Assembly: GCF_006715485.1 (NCBI RefSeq)
Contig: NZ_VFNH01000002.1
Coordinates: 992,001-1,056,000 of the forward strand
Reading direction: 5' to 3'
Length of the DNA: 64,000 bases
DNA from: Herbaspirillum sp. SJZ107
GTDB lineage: Bacteria; Pseudomonadota; Gammaproteobacteria; Burkholderiales; Burkholderiaceae_D
Position numbers and translations under genes: made by a program. A model generated the notes under the pieces. That model saw nothing but the letters and a program-made list of their open reading frames with translations. It had not been told where the DNA came from and made no database searches. Shown here piece by piece: positions 17,995 to 26,632 of the stretch; the stretch's first letter is position 1; each line of letters opens with the position of its first letter.

Positions 17995-18897
17995 TTATTC
18001 CAGGTTCTGCACCTGTTCGCGCATCTGCTCGATCAGCAGCTTGAGCTCCATCGACGCATCCGCCAGTTCCTTGACCGACGCCTTGGCGCCCAGCGTATTC
18101 GCCTCGCGGTTCAATTCCTGCATCATGAAGTCCAGGCGCTTGCCGACCTGGCCGCCCTTTTTCAGGATGTGGCGCGTTTCGTTCAGGTGCGCCGACAGGC
18201 GCGACAGTTCTTCCGAGACGTCGATGCGGATGCCATACAGGGTGACTTCCTGGCGGATGCGCTCGAAGACTTCCTGGCGCGTCAGCACGGTCGGGTTGCC
18301 GTGGCCGGCCAGGCCGAGGGCATCCTGCATGCGCTCGATGGCTTTCTGCTGGAATTGCGAGATGACTTGCGGGATCAGGGGCGTGATGCGCTTGACGATG
18401 GCTTCCATCGCATCGATGCGCGACTGCAGCATCGCTTCCAGGGCCGCGCCTTCGCGGCGGCGGCTGTCGACGAAGGCGGCAACCGTTTTTGCAGTGAGGG
18501 CGGCGACGTCGGCCTGCAGCGACTCCTGGCCGATCTGCGCTTCCTCGATCACGCCCGGCCAGCGCAGCAGCTCGGCCACCGTCATCTGCGGCGCCGACAC
18601 GAAGTGTTTGGTGACTTCGCCTTGCAGGCGCGCGAGATCCTCCAGCAGCGCCTGGTTCAGGGCTTGCGAGCCGGTGGCGGCCTTGCGGCCGAACGAAAGA
18701 CGCACCTCGACCTTGCCGCGGGTGATGGCGGCCATGATGGCGGCCCTGAGGTCCGGTTCCAGCGCGCGCAGATCGTCGTTGATACGGAACTGCAGGTCGA
18801 GAAAGCGTGAATTGACACTCTTGATCTCGATCGTCAGCGTGCCGGCAGCGCCCTCGCTGGTGGCTACCGCGTAACCTGTCATGCTAGAAATGCTCAA
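17995..18897 (-). CDS. yicC: YicC family endoribonuclease-like protein
   Basis: Conserved protein whose family has recently been linked to endoribonuclease activity in E. coli. The product shows the hallmark N-terminus SSMTGYAVATSEG and IEIKSVNSRFLDLQFRI, and the C-terminal DUF1732 part (FMMQELNREANTLGAKASVK, MELKLLIEQMREQVQNLE). Two starts are possible. GGGGA sits 5 bases before a TTG at 18897, giving LSISSMTGYA as in relatives that carry a few residues before SMTG; the ATG at 18882 lacks a ribosome site. I use the TTG. It is divergent from the kinase gene. Confidence 0.9.
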   Translation of the reverse strand: MSISSMTGYAVATSEGAAGTLTIEIKSVNSRFLDLQFRINDDLRALEPDLRAAIMAAITRGKVEVRLSFGRKAATGSQALNQALLEDLARLQGEVTKHFVSAPQMTVAELLRWPGVIEEAQIGQESLQADVAALTAKTVAAFVDSRRREGAALEAMLQSRIDAMEAIVKRITPLIPQVISQFQQKAIERMQDALGLAGHGNPTVLTRQEVFERIRQEVTLYGIRIDVSEELSRLSAHLNETRHILKKGGQVGKRLDFMMQELNREANTLGAKASVKELADASMELKLLIEQMREQVQNLE

Positions 18898-19027
18898 TGG
18901 AGTCCCCGGTTGCTGGAAGCCCCGGCCAACCGGCGCGGCTTGCGCCAGCGGATCGAGCTTCCCTTTATTCTTTACAAACCCGTGATTTATCCACACAATC
19001 GCCGTGTTTAGCAAGGACTACTCGCTC

Positions 19028-20023
19028 ATGGCTGCACAAAATAATGCCCCCCTGCCCGATGGGCTGGAGATTGGCGGATATCGCATTGTAAAGAAAATTG
19101 CGTCCGGTGGGTTCAGTATTGTTTATCTTGCATATGATGGCGACGGCAATGCCGTGGCGATCAAGGAATACCTGCCCAGCGCCCTGGCATTGCGCCAGGC
19201 TGGCGAGCTGGCGCCCAGCATCCCGCGGCCCAACCTGCCGGTCTTCCGCATCGGCCTGAAATGCTTTTTCGAGGAGGGCAGGGCGCTGGCGCGCATCGTC
19301 CATCCGAACGTGGTACGGGTGCTGAATTTTTTCCGCGCCAACGACACTGTATACATGGTGATGGCCTACGAATCCGGCCACGCGCTGCAGGAAGTGGTGG
19401 CGCGCCACGTGGCGCGCGGCAGCCGCGCCGGCGAAGCCTTCATCCGCCAGGTGTTCACCGGCGTCTGCGCCGGCCTGCGCGAAGTCCACGCCAACAAGCT
19501 GCTGCACCTCGACCTGAAACCGGCCAACATCTACCTGCGCACCGACGGCACGCCGATCCTGCTCGACTTCGGCGCCGCGCGCCAGACCATCAACAGCGAC
19601 TCGCCGGCGCTGGCGCCGATGTACACGCCCGGCTTCGCGGCGCCCGAGCTGTATTCGAAGGCGACGGCGCTGGGGCCGTGGACCGACATCTACAGCATCG
19701 GCGCCGCCATCTACGCCTGCATGGCGGGCGCGCCGCCGCAACCGGCCGACGGGCGCCGCCTCGACGATAAAATGGACGCCCAGTTCGGCAAGCTGGAAGC
19801 GGCGCGCGATCATTCGCCGGCCCTGATTGCGCTGGCCCGCTCCTGCCTGGCGCTGGATCCGCTGGCGCGCCCGCAAAGCGTGTTCGCGGTGCAGAAGGTG
19901 CTGAAGGAGGGCGCCGCGGCTGCAGCCGGCGCGGATGGCGACGACACCGGGCCCGCGCAGGCGCCCGCCACCGGCTGGCGCGGCCTGGTCGGCCGCCTCG
20001 GCGCCTTGGGCCGCAAGGACTGA
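19028..20023 (+). CDS. Serine/threonine protein kinase (Hanks type)
   Basis: Cytoplasmic eukaryotic-like kinase of 331 residues. It has a glycine loop IASGGFSIVYLAYD, catalytic Lys 46 in AVAIKEYLP, a catalytic loop LLHLDLKPANIYL (HLD where HRD is usual, with the essential Asp and Asn present), and LLDFGAAR as metal-binding DFG. The activation segment ends TPGFAAPELY. A short Ala/Gly/Asp-rich tail follows and no membrane helix is visible, so a receptor role is unlikely. The gene is 14 bp before a PP2C phosphatase, forming a kinase/phosphatase pair. Confidence 0.93.
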   Translation: MAAQNNAPLPDGLEIGGYRIVKKIASGGFSIVYLAYDGDGNAVAIKEYLPSALALRQAGELAPSIPRPNLPVFRIGLKCFFEEGRALARIVHPNVVRVLNFFRANDTVYMVMAYESGHALQEVVARHVARGSRAGEAFIRQVFTGVCAGLREVHANKLLHLDLKPANIYLRTDGTPILLDFGAARQTINSDSPALAPMYTPGFAAPELYSKATALGPWTDIYSIGAAIYACMAGAPPQPADGRRLDDKMDAQFGKLEAARDHSPALIALARSCLALDPLARPQSVFAVQKVLKEGAAAAAGADGDDTGPAQAPATGWRGLVGRLGALGRKD

Positions 20024-20037
20024 CTCGGAGACCCACG

Positions 20038-20985
20038 ATGCAATTTTCCGTCTACCAGCAAAGCCACATCGGCGGACGCAAGGTCAACCAGGACCGCATG
20101 GGCTACAGCTACACGCGCGACGCGCTGCTGCTGGTGCTGGCCGACGGCATGGGCGGCCACCAGCGCGGCGAAGTCGCCGCCGCCATCGCCCTGCAGACCC
20201 TGTCGGCGCTGTTCCGCGCCCAGGCCACGCCCTACGTCAAGAAGCCCGAGCGCTTCCTGGAGGAAGCCTTCCAGCAGGCCCACCTCGACATCCTGCGCTA
20301 TGCCGCCGGACGCGGCCTGCCGGACACGCCGCGCACCACCATCGTGGCCTGCCTGGTGCAGCACAACTGCGCGGTGTGGGCGCATTGCGGCGACTCGCGC
20401 CTGTACTGGGTGCGCCGCGGCCAGGTGCTGGCGCGCACGCGCGACCACTCGCACATCGAGCACCTGATCGCGAAAGGCCTGGCCGATCCGGCCGAACGCA
20501 ATTCGCACCCCGACCGCAACAAGCTGTACAACTGCCTGGGCGCCTCGACCCTGCCGCGCGTGGACGTCTCGCGCCAGGCCGGCCTGGAACCGGGCGACGT
20601 GCTGCTGCTGTGTTCCGACGGCTTGTGGGGCGTGCTGCCGGATACCGAGATCGTGCACCAGCTGTCGACCCACACCATCGTGCAGGCGGTGCCGGACATG
20701 ATCGGCATGGCCACCGCGATCGCCGGCAGCCGCGCCGACAATACCACCGCGCTGGCGATCCAGTGGCAGGGCGCCGGCGGCGCCGCTTTTGCCGGCGGCG
20801 ACGACAGCGTGGTCTCGACCCAGATGCTGTCGGAAGGCGAGGTGAATTCGCGGATCGACGATGCCGGCGCCGGCCAGCCGCCGGGGCCGGGCAAGGACGG
20901 CGATCCGTTCGACGAGGACGACATCGAAAAGGCGATCGCCGAGATCCGCGGCGCCATCGAGAAATCGTCCAAGCTACTCAAATAA
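20038..20985 (+). CDS. PP2C-family serine/threonine phosphatase
   Basis: Metal-dependent phosphatase expected to reverse the neighbouring kinase. It has the N-terminal NQDRMGY and LVLADGMGGHQRGEVAA metal-binding motifs, ahead of VWAHCGDSRLYWVRRGQ and LLLCSDGLWGVLPD, and a late SRADNTTALAIQW supplying the last Asp. The catalytic domain fills about residues 1-245; the last 70 residues are acidic and Gly-rich, unconserved. It lies 18 bp before rph in the same direction. Confidence 0.94.
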   Translation: MQFSVYQQSHIGGRKVNQDRMGYSYTRDALLLVLADGMGGHQRGEVAAAIALQTLSALFRAQATPYVKKPERFLEEAFQQAHLDILRYAAGRGLPDTPRTTIVACLVQHNCAVWAHCGDSRLYWVRRGQVLARTRDHSHIEHLIAKGLADPAERNSHPDRNKLYNCLGASTLPRVDVSRQAGLEPGDVLLLCSDGLWGVLPDTEIVHQLSTHTIVQAVPDMIGMATAIAGSRADNTTALAIQWQGAGGAAFAGGDDSVVSTQMLSEGEVNSRIDDAGAGQPPGPGKDGDPFDEDDIEKAIAEIRGAIEKSSKLLK

Positions 20986-21003
20986 CAAATCAAAGGAACC
21001 CAC

Positions 21004-21738
21004 ATGAGCAATGCCTCCCGCCCCAGCGGCCGCGCCGTCGACCAGTTGCGCAGCGTGCGCCTGACCCGCGCCTACACCAAGCATGCCGAAGGCTCGGTGC
21101 TGATCGAGTGCGGCGACACCAAGGTGATCTGCACCGCCAGCATCGAAGACCGCGTGCCCGGCTTCCTGAAGGGCAAGGGGCAGGGCTGGCTGACCGCCGA
21201 ATACGGCATGCTGCCGCGCTCGACCCACTCGCGCATGGACCGCGAAGCGGCGCGCGGCAAGCAGTCCGGGCGCACCCAGGAAATCCAGCGCCTGATCGGC
21301 CGCTCGCTGCGCGCCGCGTTCGACCTGGAAGCCTTCGGCGAACGTACCCTGCACCTCGACTGCGACGTGATCCAGGCCGACGGCGGCACCCGCACCGCCT
21401 CGATCACAGGCGCCATGGTCGCCGCCTACGACGCCTTTTCGCGCCTGGTCGCGGCCGGCCTGATCCCGGCGGTCCCGGTGCGCCACTTCGTGGCCGCGAT
21501 CTCGGTCGGCGTGGTAGCGGGGGTGCCGGTGCTGGACCTCGACTACATCGAGGATTCGGGCTGCGATACCGACATGAACGTGGTGATGACCGAGGCCGGG
21601 CATTTCATCGAGGTGCAGGGGACGGCGGAAGGGGCGGCGTTCGACCGCGCCGGGATGAATCGCCTGCTGGATCTGGCGGAGAAGGGGATCGGGGAGCTGG
21701 TGGGCTTGCAGAAGCGGACGCTGGGGTTGGTTGCTTGA
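21004..21738 (+). CDS. rph: Ribonuclease PH
   Basis: Phosphorolytic 3'-5' exoribonuclease that trims tRNA precursors. 244 residues with [20 protein letters not shown] at the start, [20 protein letters not shown] and [20 protein letters not shown], then the phosphate-site region [20 protein letters not shown]. In many relatives rph is followed directly by rdgB and hemW; here about 6 kb of other genes intervene. Confidence 0.96.
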   Translation: MSNASRPSGRAVDQLRSVRLTRAYTKHAEGSVLIECGDTKVICTASIEDRVPGFLKGKGQGWLTAEYGMLPRSTHSRMDREAARGKQSGRTQEIQRLIGRSLRAAFDLEAFGERTLHLDCDVIQADGGTRTASITGAMVAAYDAFSRLVAAGLIPAVPVRHFVAAISVGVVAGVPVLDLDYIEDSGCDTDMNVVMTEAGHFIEVQGTAEGAAFDRAGMNRLLDLAEKGIGELVGLQKRTLGLVA

Positions 21739-21748
21739 CCTTGCGCGC

Positions 21749-22345
21749 TCACGACAACCACCCGGTCAACCACGCCGGATGAAACGGCAACCCGAACAAC
21801 CCGGCCCCGCCATAGAACACGCCCACGGCCGTGGGCACCAGGGCCGCCAGGTACAGCCAGCGCTCGCGCGTCAGCGTGGTGATCGCCAATAGCGACAGGG
21901 CCAGCGCCAATGCCGCGTCGCTCAGGTCGAACTGGTCGTCGCGGTAGTTCAGCGCATCGTAGGTGGCCTGGTCCTGCTTGGCCTGGGCCTGCACTTCTTC
22001 CTTCTTCTTCGCCTGGTCGGTCTCCAGCTTTTGCAGCTCGTTGATTGCTGCAGCGTATTCAGCCTGATGAGCAGCCTGCTCGGCGGCAGGGCGCGACAAG
22101 GCGCCCAGCCGCAGTTGCAGCAGCGTGGTATGCGCCTGTTCCTGACGCAGGTTGCGCGCCTGGTAGAAGGCCCAGTGGTCGATCTTGTCGGCCTGGGCTT
22201 GCTGCATGGCCTGCACGATGTTGTCGTCCTTGACCTTGCACACGCCCATGAAGGAAGCCAGCAGGGCCACGGTCAGGGCGACCTTGCGGTCGAGGCGGTT
22301 GTCGCCGGACGGCGGGACGTCGTCGAGGATGGCGTCGGGTTCCAT
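21749..22345 (-). CDS. DUF4337-like membrane protein
   Basis: A 198-residue inner-membrane protein. A first hydrophobic segment (ALTVALLASFMGVC) is followed by a helical, Gln/Lys-rich region containing HWAFYQARNLRQEQAH, the hallmark of DUF4337, and then two C-terminal membrane helices (ALALALSLLAITTL and YLAALVPTAVGVFYGGAGL). Function unknown. It starts 10 bp after the ABC ATPase and is probably the third gene of that operon. Confidence 0.8.
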   Translation of the reverse strand: MEPDAILDDVPPSGDNRLDRKVALTVALLASFMGVCKVKDDNIVQAMQQAQADKIDHWAFYQARNLRQEQAHTTLLQLRLGALSRPAAEQAAHQAEYAAAINELQKLETDQAKKKEEVQAQAKQDQATYDALNYRDDQFDLSDAALALALSLLAITTLTRERWLYLAALVPTAVGVFYGGAGLFGLPFHPAWLTGWLS

Positions 22346-22355
22346 GTTTCTCCTG

Positions 22356-23663
22356 TCAGGCCTGGGTGTTTTGCTGAATGCGCGGCACGTTCAGCATGCC
22401 GGTGCGGTAATCGTATTCATACAGTTCGCCGTAGCGGCCCCACTCGATCGCCACTTCCAGCATGCGCTTGGCCTGGCCGGCTTCCAGCGTGTCTTCCAGC
22501 AGCTCGAGGAAGGGTTCCTCGGCCAGCGTGCCGCTCGCGTCGTCTTCCAGTTCGCGGTGGATGCGCGCCGCCAGCGGCACGTGCTTCAGCAGCTGGCGTC
22601 CGAACAGGGCCTGTCTCTGGGCCTGGCCGGCCAGCGCATAGCGCCGCCCCAGCGGCGTCAGCGCGATGTCGCCGCGCTCCACGCGCGCCAGCCCGAGCAG
22701 GCCCAATGCCTCGTAGGCCGGGAACAGTTCCTCGTCCGGCAGCTCGGTGTCTTCGGACAGCTGCGGCAGGTCGGCGCGGCCGTCGAAGGGGGCGCCGGCC
22801 AGCAGGTCCAGCACGCTCTCGATGCGGCCGACGTCGGCATCCGGCAGGCGATAGTCGGGCAGGTCCGGACGTGCCGTTCCTGCGCCGGGCACCGTCGCGG
22901 CGGGCCGCATCGTCATCAGGCCGTAGACTTCGTCGACCAGCGCGCGCACTTCCGGGGTGTCGGCGTTGCGCGGGCGCGGCAGGTCGATGCGGATCTCGTG
23001 GCGCACCCGTCCCGGGTCGCTGGCCATGATGACGATGCGGTCGGCCATCATCACCGCTTCCTCGATGTTGTGCGACACCACCAGGATGCCGCGCGTCGGG
23101 ATGCGCTTGCCGTCCCACAGGTCGAGGATGTCGCCGCGCAGCGTCTCGCCGGTCAGCACGTCGAGCGCCGAAAAGGCTTCGTCCATCAGCAGCACGTCCG
23201 GGTGCGTGACCAGCGCGCGCGCGATGCCGACCCGCTGGCGCATGCCGCCCGACAGTTCGCGCGGCAGCGCGCCGCCGAAGCCGGACAGCCCGATCAGGTC
23301 GAGCATGGCATTCGCGCGCTCGCGCCTCGCGGCAGGGGCCACGCCCTGCGCTTCCAGGCCGAGCTCGACGTTCTGCTGCACCGTCAGCCAGGGGAACAGG
23401 GCAAAGGACTGGAACACCATCGCCACGCTGGCCAGCGGGCCGCCGATCGGCCGCCCGCGGTACGCGGCCCGGCCGCCGTCGGCCGCCACCAGGCCGGCGA
23501 CGATGCGCAGCAGGGTCGACTTGCCGGAGCCGGACTTGCCGAGCATGGCGACGATCTCGCCGTCGGCCAGGGTGAAGTCGACGCCGTCGAGGATGGTGCG
23601 CGGGGCGCCGTCGGCGCTGCGGAAGGCTTTCGAGACGCCTTTCAGTTCTACCAGATTAGTCAT
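22356..23663 (-). CDS. NitT/TauT-type ABC transporter ATPase with C-terminal AAA-associated domain
   Basis: Energises import by the permease encoded 16 bp upstream. The N-terminal ATPase, about residues 1-260, has Walker A LGKSGSGKSTLL, the signature ELSGGMRQRVGIARAL and Walker B VLLMDEAFSALD. The remaining 170 residues are not ABC-like; they match the winged-helix-like AAA-associated C-terminal region seen in a subset of these ATPases and may be regulatory. No periplasmic binding protein gene is adjacent, so the substrate cannot be named. Confidence 0.9.
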   Translation of the reverse strand: MTNLVELKGVSKAFRSADGAPRTILDGVDFTLADGEIVAMLGKSGSGKSTLLRIVAGLVAADGGRAAYRGRPIGGPLASVAMVFQSFALFPWLTVQQNVELGLEAQGVAPAARRERANAMLDLIGLSGFGGALPRELSGGMRQRVGIARALVTHPDVLLMDEAFSALDVLTGETLRGDILDLWDGKRIPTRGILVVSHNIEEAVMMADRIVIMASDPGRVRHEIRIDLPRPRNADTPEVRALVDEVYGLMTMRPAATVPGAGTARPDLPDYRLPDADVGRIESVLDLLAGAPFDGRADLPQLSEDTELPDEELFPAYEALGLLGLARVERGDIALTPLGRRYALAGQAQRQALFGRQLLKHVPLAARIHRELEDDASGTLAEEPFLELLEDTLEAGQAKRMLEVAIEWGRYGELYEYDYRTGMLNVPRIQQNTQA

Positions 23664-23679
23664 TTTTGCACTCCTCCAA

Positions 23680-25407
23680 TCAACGGCTGCGGTCTTCGGC
23701 CAGCAGGTACAGCCTGCGCCAGAAGAAGCGGTTCAACAGCATCACGAATACGCACATCACCCCGATGCCGAGGGCGATGCGGTGGAAGTCGCCGGCATCG
23801 GTCATCTGCTTGATGTAGCTGCCCAGGCCATCGGCGACCAGCGAGGTCTTGCCCCAGGTGACGTACTCCGCCACGATGCTGGCATTCCACGAACCGCCGC
23901 TGGCGGTGATGGCGCCGGTGATAAAGCTCGGGAACACCGCCGGCAGGTAGACCCGCTTCCATTTCAGCCAGCCCGTCAAGCCCAGGTTGTCGGCCGCCAG
24001 GCGCAGCTCGGTCGGCAGCGTGGAGGCGCCGGCCACCACGTTGAACAGGATGTACCACTGGGTGCCGAACACCATCAGGGGGCTGAGCCAGACGTTGGCG
24101 TTCAGGTGGAAATGCACGATCGCGTACACCACGATCGGAAACATCAGGTTGACCGGGAAGGCCGCCAGGAACTGCGCCAGCGCCTGCACCTTTTGCGCAT
24201 ACACCGGGCGCAAGCCGATCCACACCGCCAGCGGCACCCACACCAGCGAGGCCAGGCCGATCAGCAGCATCACGCGCGCCAGCGTGATGGCGCCCAGGCC
24301 GGCCACGCGCAGCGTCTCGCTCCAGCCGACCTGCGCATGGATAAACAAGAGAAAACGCCAGCCGCCCAGCAGCGCCAGCGCCAGCAGGATGGCGTCGACC
24401 GTGCGCGGACCGAGGACGACACGCGGCCGCGGCGCCGCCGCGGCGCTGTCCGGCGCTGCCGCAAACCACCCCAGCGTGCGCCCGAGCAGCGCCCACACGC
24501 GCTCGCTGAAGGCGCGGATCCAGACGCTGCGCCGGCCCCAGTCGAGCAGCCAGGATTGCTGGGCGTGCTCGCCCTGCGACTCCTCGAAGCGGAATTTGTC
24601 GGCCCAGGCCAGCAGCGGGCGGAAGAACAGCTGGTCGTACAGCAGGATGCCGGCGAACATGGCGCCGATGGCCCAGGCGATCGCGCTGCCGTTCTTCTGC
24701 TCGATCGCCACCGCGATCCAGGCGCCGATGCCGGGCAGTTTGATGTCCTGGCCGGCCACCGAGATCGCCTCGGCCGCCACCAGGAAGAACCAGCCGCCGG
24801 ACATCGACATCATCATGTTCCACAGCAGCGCCGGCATGGCATAAGGCAGTTCCAGGCGCCAGAAGCGCTGCCAGGCCGACAGCCGGAACACGCGCGCCGC
24901 TTCCGCCAGTTCCGGCGGGATCGTCTTCATCGACTGGTACAGGCTGAAAGCCATGTTCCAGGCCTGCGACGTGAAAATCGCGAACACGGCCGCGCATTCG
25001 ACCCCGAGCAGCTTGCCGGGGAAGAGGGCGATGAAGGGCGCGATGGCGATCGCCTGGAAGCCCAGGATCGGTACCGATTGCAGCACGTCGAGCAGCGGCA
25101 CCAGCACCTTTTCGGCGGCGCGCCAGCGCGTGGCCACCACCGCGAACACGAAGGTAAACAATAACGCGCAGCCGAGCGCGCTGAACATGCGCAGGATGGT
25201 GCGCAGCAGGTAGTAGGGCAGGTAGCCCGGGTCGAGCGCGATCGGGGTCGGCTGGCCCAGCACGAAGGGACGGGTCATCTGCATGGCGCCATAGGCGGCC
25301 AGCGCCAGCAGCGCAAGCACCAGCGGCAGCAGGGCCCAGTCCCAGCGGTTGGGCGTGCTGGTCAGGAACGACCGGCCGGTGCGCCCGGGAGTGAAAAGTT
25401 CGAACAT
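23680..25407 (-). CDS. ABC transporter permease, two fused transmembrane domains
   Basis: A 575-residue inner-membrane protein with two BPD-type permease halves joined in one chain. The first half has the EAA-like loop AEAARVFRLSAWQRFWRLEL, the second GLTGWLKWKRVYLPAVFPSF. Around 10-12 hydrophobic segments are visible, with a soluble linker near residues 285-350. The ATG at 25407 follows GGAG at suitable distance; longer in-frame readings have no ribosome site. Fused permeases of this class accompany ATPases with an extra C-terminal domain, as here. The substrate is unknown. Confidence 0.9.
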   Translation of the reverse strand: MFELFTPGRTGRSFLTSTPNRWDWALLPLVLALLALAAYGAMQMTRPFVLGQPTPIALDPGYLPYYLLRTILRMFSALGCALLFTFVFAVVATRWRAAEKVLVPLLDVLQSVPILGFQAIAIAPFIALFPGKLLGVECAAVFAIFTSQAWNMAFSLYQSMKTIPPELAEAARVFRLSAWQRFWRLELPYAMPALLWNMMMSMSGGWFFLVAAEAISVAGQDIKLPGIGAWIAVAIEQKNGSAIAWAIGAMFAGILLYDQLFFRPLLAWADKFRFEESQGEHAQQSWLLDWGRRSVWIRAFSERVWALLGRTLGWFAAAPDSAAAAPRPRVVLGPRTVDAILLALALLGGWRFLLFIHAQVGWSETLRVAGLGAITLARVMLLIGLASLVWVPLAVWIGLRPVYAQKVQALAQFLAAFPVNLMFPIVVYAIVHFHLNANVWLSPLMVFGTQWYILFNVVAGASTLPTELRLAADNLGLTGWLKWKRVYLPAVFPSFITGAITASGGSWNASIVAEYVTWGKTSLVADGLGSYIKQMTDAGDFHRIALGIGVMCVFVMLLNRFFWRRLYLLAEDRSR

Positions 25408-25930
25408 CGGTATCTCCGTCGGGTAACAGGCTTCTCGAGAAACCGTAGCGAGCGGAAGCAGTTTTGATCGAGAAGCGCAGCTGTACGAAAGTACAGCGAG
25501 CATCGGAGGTCAAAAATGCGACGCGCAGTAGGTTTGTCGAGGCGCCTGAACGGCATACCTTTCATTCACGCTTGCGTGCGATGTGTTTCGATTGTTGTGG
25601 TGGTACGGAATCCATCATCCGCCTTTCGGCAGGATGAGGGCAGGGGTCTGCCTTATCTTGCCGAAGCGGGACCGGCGCCAGGCCGGCAACAACTGCCACT
25701 CGAACAAGTGCCCATGAAAGGACTCCACAAAATAAAAACACATCATAAAAGAGCCTGCGGCAATGCACCATTACCAGTTGGAAAGGTATGTCCGCAAACA
25801 ACGCAAGCCGCTCTATCATTACTTGATCGTAATTTTTACCACGGCTTGGCGCCCCTATACTTGGCGCTATCGCCATGCCGGCAGCATGCTATAGTCGGCC
25901 GCGCCTTCCTGACCTTCATCCTGCCGAACC
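25408..25930. other. 523-bp divergent intergenic region
   Basis: Holds the leader of the ABC operon on the minus strand, including the folded element at 25434-25541, and the promoter region of the response regulator on the plus strand. The stretch 25700-25900 is clearly richer in A and T than its surroundings. I see no convincing gene here; the short open frames lack ribosome sites and family features. Confidence 0.6.
25434..25541. repeat. 108-bp imperfect palindrome with central GAAA hairpin, in the leader of the ABC operon
   Basis: The outer arms CTCGAGAAACC...CAGTTTTGATC and its partner (reading CTCGACAAACC...TTTTTGACC on the other strand) are about 36 bases each and mostly complementary. 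At the centre CTGTAC-GAAA-GTACAG forms a perfect 6-bp stem. The element ends 26 bases before the permease start, so it lies in the expected mRNA leader. It may be a mobile palindromic repeat or a structured regulatory RNA. Confidence 0.7.
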
Positions 25931-26632
25931 ATGCTGAATTGCCTCGTGATCGAAGACGATGCCGAAACCCGCGACTACCTCGCCAGCGGCCTGCGCACCG
26001 CCGGCTATGCGGTGGTCGCGGAACACAACAGCGAAGCCGGCGCGCGCCGCCTGCTGGAAGCGCGCTGGGACGTGGTGGTGCTTGACCGCATGCTGCCGGG
26101 CCAGGTCGACGGCATCGGCCTGCTGGAACAGATGCGTGCCCGTGGCGACGCCACCCCGGTGCTGATCCTGTCGGCGCTGAACAGCGTCGACGAGCGCGTG
26201 CGCGGCCTGCGCGCCGGCAGCGACGACTACCTGACCAAGCCCTTCGTGATGTCGGAACTGCTGGCGCGCGTGGAAAACCTGTGCCGGCGCACCGCCTGGT
26301 CGCGCGAAACCAGCCTGCTGCAGGTGGCCGACATGCAGCTCGATTTGCGCACCATGCGCGTCACGCGCCACGGCAGCCCGATCGCGCTGCAGCCGCGCGA
26401 ATTCCGCCTGCTCGAATACCTGATGCGCCACGAAGGCCAGATCGTCACCCGCACCATGCTGCTGGAAGGCGTGTGGGAATACCGCTTCGACCCGCAGACC
26501 AACGTGATCGACGTCCAGATCAGCCGCCTGCGCAGCAAGATCGACAAGGACTTCAGTCCGCCGCTCATTCACACCGTGCGCGGCGCCGGTTACCTGCTGA
26601 GCGCCGCGCCTTCGCATGGCACCACGGCTTAG
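25931..26632 (+). CDS. OmpR-family response regulator
   Basis: A 233-residue two-domain regulator. The receiver has the acidic pair in VIEDDAETRDYL, the phospho-acceptor Asp in WDVVVLDRMLPGQVDG and the conserved Lys in DDYLTKPFVMSELLARV. The winged-helix DNA-binding domain includes LQPREFRLLEYLMRHEGQIV and NVIDVQISRLRSKIDKDF. It overlaps the following kinase gene by 17 bp. Its divergence from the ABC operon suggests, but does not show, that it regulates that transporter. Confidence 0.95.
   Translation: MLNCLVIEDDAETRDYLASGLRTAGYAVVAEHNSEAGARRLLEARWDVVVLDRMLPGQVDGIGLLEQMRARGDATPVLILSALNSVDERVRGLRAGSDDYLTKPFVMSELLARVENLCRRTAWSRETSLLQVADMQLDLRTMRVTRHGSPIALQPREFRLLEYLMRHEGQIVTRTMLLEGVWEYRFDPQTNVIDVQISRLRSKIDKDFSPPLIHTVRGAGYLLSAAPSHGTTA

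Noticed and set aside
23660..25513. A 617-codon minus-strand frame overlapping the ABC permease in another frame
   Set aside because: The permease frame carries clear membrane helices and EAA loops; the other frame is Ala/Arg-rich with no membrane pattern.
25434..25541. Known riboswitch such as yybP-ykoY (manganese) in the ABC leader
   Set aside because: I do not see the conserved yybP-ykoY core bases; the element is a simple long palindrome, so I list it as unassigned.
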